From the NCBI GenBank assembly GCA_029465975.1, contig CM055754.1:6579454-6643453 (forward strand): a stretch of DNA of 64,000 nt. Direction: 5' to 3'. The notes under the pieces are model-generated. The model saw nothing but the letters and a program-made list of their open reading frames with translations. It was not told the origin of the DNA and made no database searches. Below, one piece after another: positions 35,701 to 47,700 of this stretch; position 1 is the stretch's first letter, and each line of letters begins with the position of its first letter. The stretch is from Dallia pectoralis. Taxonomy: Eukaryota; Chordata; Actinopteri; Esociformes; Umbridae. The position numbers were made by a program, and so were the translations under genes.

Positions 35701-38700
35701 GACCTAAGTGAATGTAAATCTCTGACTTGAGATATACTGTAAGTTTTGACGTGTACCGATGGCAATATCTCCAAGATTCTTTCTCGTGGAACAGTTTTTG
35801 GGGAATTGTTTTTGACGGGTATTCTCATCTCATTATTTCAACATACTTTTTTAAATGCTTTTTCTCCATTATGTTGTTTTGAATTTGAATTTGTATCTCT
35901 ATCCCTGTCTCTTATTTAAGCTAGATCCACTTTCAATTTGGTGTTACCATAGTGGCCTTTAGACAACTGCACAACCAGGAAGTCTAATAACGGCTTAATG
36001 TGTATAGTTTTATCCAAAAACAGGATGAAACTCCGGCCAGAAAAGGTAAGTATTAATTCATGTTGTGTCTGCTAGATTGAAATCATGTGGGAACACAGCC
36101 CTGTGTCCGCTTAATGCATGGGGAAAATCCAATTCTGTTTTCTTCCCTGTGTGGTTAAAATTTGATTATGATTTGGATGAAAACAGGCCATCCCCTCGAG
36201 AAAGGAGTGTGTCTCTCAAAATAATAAGTTGGAATCCTGTTTTACTCAGTGTAATTCCAGATGTAGGACCAAATGGGATGAGAACTCTAAAGGATGCAAT
36301 TGTGTTCACCGGTCTGGTTCAAAATAAGTTATTGTATGAAGTCAGAAGAACAAAATATAATGTTGTACTGCGATGTTTGTAAATTGCATAACATATTTGA
36401 TAGTACATTGATTTTCAAAATGGTAAATTAGCCATTGTTGATATCACGCGACGTGACCCCGGATAAACGGTTGGAGATGAGATGATACAAATAAATTAAT
36501 ATACCGGTACATAGATTATCATAGATTTAGAAAATTATTTTCCATTTGGCGGTTCAACACCATTTATTTACATGTCAGTTCACGTGACTTTTTATTATTT
36601 GATTTTGGCACTGTTTTTAGGACTATGAGTAACATTTGTTATTCCAGTTGAACATGGGAGGAGACTCAGATAGTCCATTTCCATCCACATTATTGCTAGC
36701 TAATGCAGCCTTGAGAGTGAACACACCCAAAGACAATGGTAAAGTTGCACCCAACGTGAGTCATGCAACATTAACTCAGCAAAATGTTCCACAGACTCTT
36801 CCAGAATAATTGACACATTTGACGAACATTAAATATACATTTATTTCACATCTGGAAACAAATTATTAGAAGATTATACGAAGTGGCTTGGTTTCCATAA
36901 TCAGAGATGTTTTTTTATCATGTTTGATAATATATGTAAAAGCAACAGTACTATAAATACAATTCTCAGATAATTTTTTTATATCATTTATCAGAAAACG
37001 GATGCTATGCTAATTGGCAGGCCTTTTTTATAACAATCAATGGCAATATTGGTTATATGTCTGGGACACTAACAATGGTTGTACACCTTTTCAACTAGTT
37101 TCTACTGACATAAAGTAAGATATATCAGCAACACAGTACGGTTCCCACCTACTTTTTCAATTGTTGGATACCTCATGTTTTTTAAATATTTAATATAATG
37201 TTTAATTACTAGTGTTGGTGTGAACTGCCTACATTCAATGGATGGTGATTTGCTATGCAATCCTTATGAGTATGTCGTACTGTCGTAAAATTCAACATTA
37301 AACCTTTTGATATGGACGTCAAGTACATAATTTATTTATTAACACTTATCACTAATCACTTATATATTTTTATCTTGACAAAATTAAAAACTTATTAAAT
37401 CTGACAGGAAACTCACTTGATATTTATTTAGGAACTGCTTATCGTGGACATATTTTGAAAACAGGATTCAGAAGGGTAAAGTCTGGAAATTGTGATACCC
37501 AAAGCAAAAAACAAGTGCGGTGTCAGTTAACCATTTTTGGGGGGGATTTTGATATGTTGTTAATGTCTGTAATGTAATTTTTTATGTATGTAATGTTTTG
37601 AAACTATGTTGCCTCCCCTGGTCTTGGGGGACCTGTAAAGGCCATCAACATCATTAACTTAACCAAGTACATTTGAGCCAAAACCTGGTTGCCACTGACA
37701 GGATGACAAAACTTCACCCTAAATTAATCTTCTAGAAAAATTATAACCACATGCATTTATGAAAAAAAAATAATTTTGTATGATGATGTTAGACATCAGA
37801 GATTACTTGTCGTACTTGAAAAATACAGATTTTGACGCCTATTCAACATTTCTACTACAAAAACATGTTTTAGCATCTTTTGCTCCGTGGGAATAACTTA
37901 TAACTTTTTGTGTCTTGCCAAATTGAGGACATCTGAAAATTAACTTTATTTTGAAGAGATTGTTTCTTTTGTGCAGTTAAGTCTTAGAATCTTACAATCC
38001 AATATGCAGTAAGACAATAAATTGTTTGTTTAATCAATAAGCCAAATGAGCAACCACACTAATCACATGAAACTATGCACCTAATTATACCTGTTAGAAT
38101 ATGCAACTACTATGTAAACACTTCTTGTTACAAAGTATTGTTAATTAGGGTAGAAAGTTAACTTATGTGGATAAATAGTGTGTCACCGTATCACAGCTTT
38201 GTACCACCCATATGGCAAATATTTGAGTAAGGAGTTTCTCCACGGCTAGTGCCAGTCTCAGGTACAGGAATATTTGCCAGCCCCTGTGTAAAATTTTTAA
38301 CATGTTGGGCTATTTTTTGATTGAATAATTAGTTTGGAATTATTATGCTGTATATGCTGTGCATGCCGTATATGCCATATATGCTGTATATGCTGTACAT
38401 GCTATATGCTGTACATGCTGTATATGCTGTACATGCCATATATGCTGTACATGTCGTATATGCTGTATATGCCGTATATGCTGTACATGCCGTATATGCT
38501 ATATATGCTATATATTCCGTATGTGCTGTACATGTCGTATATGCTGTATATGCTATGCTGTATATGCTGTACATGCTGTATATGCTGTATATGCTGTATG
38601 CTGTACATGCTGTATATGCAGTATATGCCGTATTTCTTGTATATGCTGTATAGACCATATGCTGTATATGCCATATTTGCTGTAAAGGCTGTATTCCTTA

Positions 38701-41700
38701 TACTATAATTATTTTTTGTTAGCGAAAAAAGGGGATTACTTATTATGTTCACTACATGGTGTGCAAATCCATTTCTCTTTACCATTGCAGGTTTTTATAT
38801 ATACAGCATTTTGATACTGCTTATAAAGGAAACAGCATTACTGAAGCATTACTTTCCATGTTACTTGAAGTTACTACATTCCAATCACAAACACAGCTGC
38901 AGAGGTCACTTTAGGATGATTGCCAATTAGAAACACATATGTCAGCTAGCAAATTGGTCTGCTAATTAGCACTGACAGGTGAGCCCAACATAAGGCAACT
39001 AACACTGTTCCAAAGAGGCCAACACCGCTTATTTCAAATGCCAATGCACATAGACACATAACTTGGTGTAAAGGCACAAAACCTGGACCCCTGAGCAATT
39101 TTAGAGACCCTGTGTAGCCTACGGTGTAAACACTGTTCCCTTATCCAATACTGTATATAATACAATGTTCCAATATAATGGCCCCATATACACTGCTAAA
39201 CAAATTCCAGTGGTTTAAAGGAACACCAGGATGAAGTCAAGTCCACCAGATCTGAAAATCATTGAACCTTTCTGTTCTGGAGTGCATTTGTTTAAGTATA
39301 TTTCTACTTCATGCCTCAATGAGGCATTTCTTTTTAAAGAATGGTGCAATGTCCCAATACACACAGGTAGGGACCTATGACAACATATCAGTTGCACCTC
39401 TACTTGGGATTTGTCAGACTGTCTCCTGTATTACTCATACTGTTACACGATTGATTTAGAAGGCAGAGCTGTACCTGAAATGGAAGTGGGTTGTACTGTA
39501 TGAACCTTTGTTTTCTCTCTCTCTATTGCAAGGAAATACACAGCATTTCCATTCAGCCTTTTGGTTCACAGTGGAATCTGGGTTAGGAAGTATTAGCTGG
39601 ATAAAGCAGGTCGCTCCTGTAGTTTAGACGGTAGGATTGTTATTTCAGGTAAGCCTGCTGTATTCTGGTAAGATATTTTTTAAGACATTGTTTTTGTGTG
39701 TTTGAATTGGTGTTGGCTGCAACTAGGTTCACTTTACTAAAGTAACAGCAATGATGTTCATTCAGCAGACACTATTATGGTGCGTAAAACTATATGGACT
39801 GTTGTTGTTGGATGGTAATAGGCTTATGATGATTGGAATATCAAAGAGCAATAAAAGACAAGAATTGTGCTTTTCTTTTCAGTTTGGCAATGTTATGGTC
39901 GTAGTAAAATGTGAGAAATGGACCTAAGAATATCTTCAGTAATAGAATCAAAACAACAATTTGTTGTCTTTTACGACCAGTAAGAAGGTTACACCCTTGG
40001 AAGGATGTGGTACAGTAAATGTTTGCATTTGGACATTAAGAACTAAACTACCGTAGGACTACAGTGCGGTCCAAAAAAAGATGCTTAAAAAGATCAACTA
40101 GTTGATCAGTCATCATAATTAAATGCTTCTGCCAAACATGTCCCAACAATCAACCCTTCTTCAAAGTCACTGAAATCTCTTCCCTTAGCCAAAAATTATA
40201 GCCAAAATAATGAGTGGAAAATATATCTCTTAACATTTTATTTTAAACAGCAACTTAGCAGAACCTTAAACTTAAGCTTAATTTTGACCCAATTATTTGC
40301 AGTTGGAACTATTATACGTTACACATTCAAAGTTTTCCCTTTCGGCTAATCAGATCAAGTTTCCTAGTTCAAGGCAGGGCCACCAAAATAAAGGAATGTG
40401 GGACACTGGTCACAGGAGGCTGATTCCAAGAAGGCATAAAAAACAGAGATTGGAATATGTTAAAGCTTTTCTTCACCGAGGACTCTTGATGTACATCTAT
40501 CGGCATATTTTGGGGAATTTGGGGATCTGAGCCAACCAAATCGTCTCTTGCCGTTCTGAAAAATCTAGTGATGTTGCTTAAGGGACACTCGATAAGAAGT
40601 ATACTGTTGTGGAAATCTCTAACTCATGATGTGATATATGAAAAGTAGAATAGAGTAGTTTGCCTGATCACGGTGTTAAGACAGTGTCTATTGTATAGGA
40701 AAAGGGCTGACAGTTTAATTACATAGTGTTAAAGTTAAAGATTAACTGATTGGTACAATGGGAGTTGGGCAATAGGAGATGCTGAGCCATTTCAAGATAT
40801 AACAGGACAGAGACTCTACCCTGAGGTACACCTAAACGACTGTTGGTGTGTCTACATTTTCCTGTGTAAATGTACGTGCTGACCCGAGAGTATAAGAGAT
40901 GTAACTGAACCATTGTCAACCAGAGAGCCTGACCATAGCAGTTTCCATAGTGTCTGTGAGTGGCTTGTCTCAACTAACCTAAAACTGTAATAATCTGCTA
41001 TAGTGTAAACTCGGAACACTTCTCCCTTCTTACATTTTAAGTCTGAATTCAGTGTTGGCTGTTATTCCAGTGTTTGGAACATTGAAGTGTAGAGGAATTT
41101 AATTTCCATCCCAATACTAAACAAAGCCATCAGTATAGTGTGTCTTAACCAGCTGGCAGGCTGTTTCTGCTGTAGTATTGCACCTGCTTTATCATCCTAC
41201 TGTCCTAGACAAACGAAGGTTACACGGCCATAACGCCTGTGGAGCTGCTTTGTCGCACTCTCTCTTGACCTCACGGACTTGATAGGCTCGTCACGGCCCA
41301 CGTCTACGGCAGATCATCAGGGTCGTTGTGATCCAACATAAATGCTTCCACAACAGACAGATGGAGACTGTCATTTATATCACACCGGCCTCAAAACACC
41401 TGAAGGGAACCACTGAAGTAAGAATTTGGGTAGTAATTTCAAGCTCATCCCCACGCTTGGAGCCTTTGATCTTGGTACCGACCCTGTGCCCACGGATACC
41501 GGACTTTCTGACTGGAAGACCACAGGTTCTAAGGATTTGCAATAACACTAACTCCTCTCTGACTCCTAATACTTGGGCCTCCAAGGGTTGTGTGCTCACA
41601 TATTTCTCCTTCAACAGCACAGCAACAGGGATTTGGGGAATGAACCCACCAATCTACACCAACAGAAGCACACAATAAATAATCAGCAGTTCTATGCTCT

Positions 41701-44700
41701 TCTGCTACTAAATCGCCCAGGATTAGGAGTTTGTCAGGACACCCGCGGTCCTATTCAAATGCCATTGCTGCACTTTGGAGAGCACTGTGACAGGTTGGAT
41801 CACATGACCCCAAGGACCGCCAGTGGGTAGTTATGGAGACCATGTAGGTCACTGGGAGCAACCAGTCGCCAATTCCCAAGATATACAATACATCCCCACC
41901 TTATATGTCTGCCACCGTTTAAACTGCAAATCCTTTACATGCAGACAAGACAGGATGGATCCATACTTTCATATTGTTAACGTCAAATTCTGATCTGAAC
42001 GTCGCAGCGGAAATCGAGACTCATCAGACCAAGCAATTCTCCAATCTTCTATTGTCCAATTTTGGTTGGCCCGTGCAAACTGTAGCCTCAGTTTTCTATT
42101 TCTAGATGACAGGAGTGTCACCCGGTGCAATGTCTGCTGCTGTAGCCCATCTGCTTCAAGGTTCCACGCGTTGTGCGTTCAGAAATGCTCTTTTGCATAC
42201 TTTGGTTGTAACAAGTGGTTATTTGAGTTACTGTTGCCTTTATTTCAGCGCGAAACAGGTCGGTCATTCTCCTCTAACCTCTGCATTAACAAGGCATTTT
42301 TCTCCCAGAGAACTGACACACCGTGTATATTTTCTCTTTGAGCATTTATCTCTGTAAACCCTACAGATGGTTGTGTGGGAAAACCCAGTAGATTTGCACT
42401 TTCTGAAACACCCAAACCAGCCTGTCTGGCTCCAACAACCATGCCACATTCAAAGTCACTTAAATCACTTTTTGAACGTCTGCATGCCTAAATGCATTGG
42501 GTTGCTGCCTTGTAACTGGTTGTGAAGATATTTGCATTAAGAAGCAGTTGAATAGGTGTCCCTAATGAGGAGGCCGGCGAGTTCATGTAGATGGGCAACA
42601 AAAGCATCAGCTTTGACCTCTGGAACACTGAGCAAATGCTTTTGTTGGAAGACTGCATCTGAACAGAATACTATGTACTTTTTATATCTTTTTTTCTTGT
42701 AAAATATCTTTCTGACGATCTGTGGATCATTTTTGAATTCACATGAATTTATTGAACTTATTGTCAAATTTAACTTTTCAAGTGCAGTACATATGTGTCA
42801 ATATAAGACATCTTCCACCGCAGTCGTTTAGATGATGTCAAAATGAAAGGTGGAATACAAAACAGTCATCAGTGATTGGGTCATTGATAACCAATCAAAG
42901 AAGTACTTTTTTCAGACACATTTTTTGTTACATTTGGGTATTCAGTGGGAGAAATAAACAAGGTTATTTAAATTATGTGGATTTGTAGACCCACAGTCTC
43001 TATTAAAAGACTCATAAGACACAAGATAGACGTATTAAACACTACATTCAATTTTTTTGTTGAGATTATATACATTACAAACAACCATGCCACTATCCAG
43101 AAGAGTTGTATACAGCATCAAGTTATTTAAAAACGCTTATGGTCAATCAATTGCTAAAGAATAACTGTACACATTTGTTACACCATTTTCAATTTATAAG
43201 CAGATTACTCTAGATTTGTAAGTAAACCTGTTTGGAGAAAAGAACAAAGCAACTTCAACTTTAATCTTTTGTTTACTCTGATGCTGAATGTTGAAAAAGG
43301 ACAAAAAATCCAACAAAAAGTGCTTTTGCAAAGTCAGTCGATGGTGCATACTTTGGCAGAATGCAAAATCATTTTTGATAGGTCTTTTTTTCCACCTTAA
43401 ACCAATCAATCACATGTTTTTTATGAAAGCAGAACAACGTCCGCTACACGATCCGCAAACACAACCAAGAGAATCCTGGACAGGGACCCCTATGAGTCAC
43501 TCAGGTCTGGCAGCCTTGAGGCGTAGTCCACGGGCCAATGTTTTCCTAAGATTAAACAGAGCAGAACACAATGAAAACTTAAGAGTGCGCATTCCATAGA
43601 TTTACAAAGGATTTACCTGGCACAATATTATAGCAGTGTGAAACCATGGGGCATGTCTCTATAACCACTCAGCACAATCTGATTATGTAAGACACCAGTG
43701 CTTATCCCCACTGCAGTGGTCTGGCTGCAGTGGTCTGACAGCAGTGGTCTGGCTGCAGTGGTCTGGCCCCAGTGGTCTGGCTGCAGTGGTCTGGCCCCAG
43801 TGGTCTGGCCCCAGTGGTCTGGCCCCAGTGGTCTGGCTGCAGTGGTCTGGCCCCAGTGGTCTCGCTGCAGTGGTCTGGCCCCAGTGGTCTGGCCCCAGTG
43901 GTCTGGCTGCAGTGGTCTGACAGCAGTGGTCTCGCTGCAGTGGTCTGGCCCCAGTGGTCTCGCTGCAGTGGTCTGGCCCCAGTGGTCTGGCCCCAGTGGT
44001 CTGGCCCCAGTGGTCTGGCCCCAGTGGTCTGGCTGCAGTGATTTGTATGGAGCCTTTTATGAAACTGCAGACCCGTCTGACTTGTGTATCATGGATAATA
44101 ATTATAAAAAAAAATCACATTTATCAGAAGGATACATTTTGAACTACTCTCCCTTATCAACTTTAGACAAAGAGTAGCCAGCTACAACCGTAGGTCAGAT
44201 CTCCAGATCGATAGAGTGGATCACTTAGGCAGCTGGAGAATCTGATTCCTTTGGGATTTCTTTCCAGAAATAACTTCCAGTAATCTCCATAGGCTCCAGT
44301 ATCTCTACAAATGATGTTTCCCTGGTTAGACAAGTATCAGTTAGTCCAGTGAGTATTTTGTTAGTGTAAAAACTATCTTTGAAAATGAAACAAAACATTG
44401 ACATCCAATTAGAAACTCCAATAAGCGATGTTCTGAGACATACCGTTATTAGAAATGTGTGTTTACCTAGAACAAATTATGCCTTTACATTTGTTTCTTC
44501 ATTTTTAATAGGGGCTGGTCGAAGGCTTAAAGCTCCAGAGCCTGATACGATTGATGATTCAGTAAGTGGCTCTATGTATATGGTAAACCTAATGCTTGCT
44601 TGTGTGGATATCACATAAATACTAAAGACTATTGGAGACACTAATAATTTAAATGTCTTGCGATATACCCACAAACAACTTTACATATTTTGGTTCCAGA

Positions 44701-47700
44701 TATGCGAAGATTTAACTGAGGTTTTAGATGGGGAGAGACCTCGACCTCAAGGATCTTCTCCTGTAGATGAATATCCTGAGACGGACAAATACCCAGATAT
44801 TGATAAGCAGGTACAGTACTTCATGTCTCATCCAATCATCGTGATATTTTGAATCGTGAATTGAGACGAGTCACAGACTGTCCGACTCTCATTTTAGAGT
44901 GGAGGTGTCAAAAAAGGAAGGAAGAGTTTTGGTAACCTGTTTGAAAAGCGCTCCCCTGCCAAGATGAGTCAACTGGAGGTAAGACGTGTCTGTATTAACT
45001 TAAAAATCTAAATTGCAGATATGGATGGGGCTGTTGCAGGTTTAACATATTAGTTTAAACAATGACACGACTACTCTTTCGAGACGAGAGGGCTACCATC
45101 ACATGATCGTTTTGGCGATATTACTAACAACAACATCAACAACATGATATCATTACTAGCAATCCCAATAGGCAATAAATAAGGTATTGACCCCCCACAA
45201 GGGGAAAATACAGAGCCCCACATGCGGAGGCAGGGGTGGTGGGTGGGTTTTGCACCCGCATGCAAAGGAATGAGTAACCACTTAAATAGTCAGTGTTTAA
45301 TATATTTTAATAGAAGCGATCTGTCGCATCAGCTGATATGTCGCTGTATAACCACTCTGGCTTCCTGTCTGATGTCAATTAGAAAAACAAATGAACAAAG
45401 TGTGAAGGAAGTGCTCAAATGAAGTGCACTGCTAAATGAACAATGAGATATTAGACCATTGAGTCGTAACATCTATTAGATTTAGTCAAATACATTAATT
45501 CTGTTATTTTCTTTTATTTGGACCGCTGAGCCGGATACTGAGCTTACGGACATGTAGCCGAGGGACACCAAGATTGTGGACATGTAGCCAGGAAACACCA
45601 AGATTATGGACATGTAGCCAGGAAACACCAAGATTATGGACATGTAGCTGAGGAACACCAAGATTATGGACATGTAGCTGAGGAACACCAAGATTATGGA
45701 CATGTAGCTGAGGAACACCAAGATTATGGACATGTAGCTGAGGAACACCAAGATTATGGACATGTAGCTGAGGGACACCAGGGTTATGGGCATGTAGCTG
45801 AGGTACACCAGGGTTATGGACATGTAGCCAGGGAACACCAGGGTTATGGACATGTAGCTGAGGTACACCAGGGTTATGGACATGTAGCTGAGGTACACCA
45901 AGATTATGGACATGTAGCCGAGGGACACCAGGGTTATGGACATGTAGCCAGGAAACACCAAGATTATGGACATGTAGCTGAGGTACACCAGGGTTATGGA
46001 CATGCAGCCGAGGGACACCAGGGTTATGGACATGTAGCCGGGGTACACCAGGGTTATGGACATGTAGCTGAGGGACACCAGGGTTATGGACATGTAGCCA
46101 GGGTACACCAAGATTATGGACATGTAGCCGGGGTACACCAGGGTTATGGACATGCAGCCGAGGTACACCGGGGTTATGGACATGTAGCCGGGGTACACCG
46201 GGGTTATGGACATGTAGCCGGGGTACACCAGGGTTATGGACATGTAGCCGAGGTACACCGGGGTTATGGACATGTAGCCGGGATAGCAGAGTTAGACATA
46301 TAGCCAGGGGACTTCAGGATTAAAAACCATAATCATAAAATAAGTATCTTGTCACCTGGAGTGATCACAAAAAGTCAGGGAACCGGTTACATTTGAAAGA
46401 CTAAACTGTACACAGGGACAGGGCAATAGTGACTTCACTGTTTTAGTGCAATACGAATAGATTTTTTGAACAGAGAGAATAGTTCCCCCTACTGGCTCAC
46501 TAACACCATTCACAGCAGCATTAGGACTCCCATAGAGACGTGCATGCAATTTGATGATAACATTTGGCTAAGATTGAAGAATGTATAGCGCCATACAAAT
46601 GTAGTTTAATGTAACCAACGGCCCTCATATAATATAATAAAAACAAAATGTTCACAATGTTGACATTTTTATCTTTCTCTCGTTTTTTCCACATCACAAA
46701 GACCTGGCCAGGGGTGTGTAGACTTTTTATATCTACAGTACATTTGCTATGAATTTGGGATTGTTCATAAACAGACCACTACAGAAGGAGTACATACTGC
46801 TGAACATTTCAATTTTGCTCATTCAAGATTGGAGATTTTGTGTTATTTTGATGAAAAATGTATCATTGTTAACATGAATTATTAGTACACTAAACAGTTT
46901 GAAGTCTTGGTGCCCAGTATAAGGCGGTTTAAATGAAACATTACCATTTAACTGTTTACTTTGATCACTTTTCCTTTATATAGGATTCATATCCTTCGGT
47001 TCTGTATGTGTTCTCTCAATTGTTCTTTTTATTCCCATTATTGTTGTAAGAGAGGCCTGTTAAAGAGACACAAATATCTTAGATATGTCAAAGTTCATAA
47101 ATCGCTTGAATTAATGGTTGGACTGTAACAGCCAGCACGCAACCTTCTCACCCAGGGAGAGCAAAGTATAAGGACTTATGGAAAACTAATGAAAACACAT
47201 ATTTGGGGAACCCAAATGAATTGGGGTACATCACATATAATTTCTTTATAAATATCAGTCACAAATTCGACCGTTTCTTCTTACATCTTCTCCATTGACG
47301 GTTAATGTGCATACGGCACGAGACAACACTTGTAATTGAAAATTGAACAAGATTAATTTTGCTTTACAGGGAGCAGAGCAACGTATCCCTCTGATTCTGT
47401 ACTTGCGTGCAAAGAGAGACAATCCAACAATAATTGAATCTATGCAGGCAACATACGAACTTAGACAAAACTTACCTATTAGTTTTTAAACAATCTTTGT
47501 ATTATTGCACTGTTTTTCCGTTTTTCAACTCAAGAGTCGGGAGTCAGGAGTCATAGTGAAAATGCCAAAAGAGACATGTGCTGAGGGTCTCGTTGTAAGT
47601 GGCGGAGGGAAGGAGGGAATCTTCATCAAAGCAGTAAGGCCAGAATCTCCCGCAGCAAAGCTACTGAGTCTGCATGAGGGTAAGCATATGTGGAGAAAAT

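Larger units (their letters stand above)
32757..44511. other. ahnak2 intron 1 (11.8 kb)
   Basis: Holds the decayed transposons and minisatellites listed separately. Further weak traces: a 24-bp doublet at 33283-33329 (GACATTGAACA, CTGTTGTGAT) and a possible Tc1-like remnant around 40310-40480 (AAGAAGGCATAAAAAACAG). Between 35900 and 38320, 38710 and 41950, and 42600 and 43680 I recognise no exon, RNA gene or complete mobile element. Confidence 0.6.

Noticed and set aside
45482..46273. A 263-codon minus-strand frame with a regular 10-residue hydrophobic repeat
   Set aside because: Product of a 30-bp minisatellite lacking stops on that strand, antisense within an ahnak2 intron.
47372..47490. 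A possible extra ahnak2 exon after GCTTTACAG
   Set aside because: No donor was found that keeps phase between the exons at 44978 and 47535, which join in frame without it.
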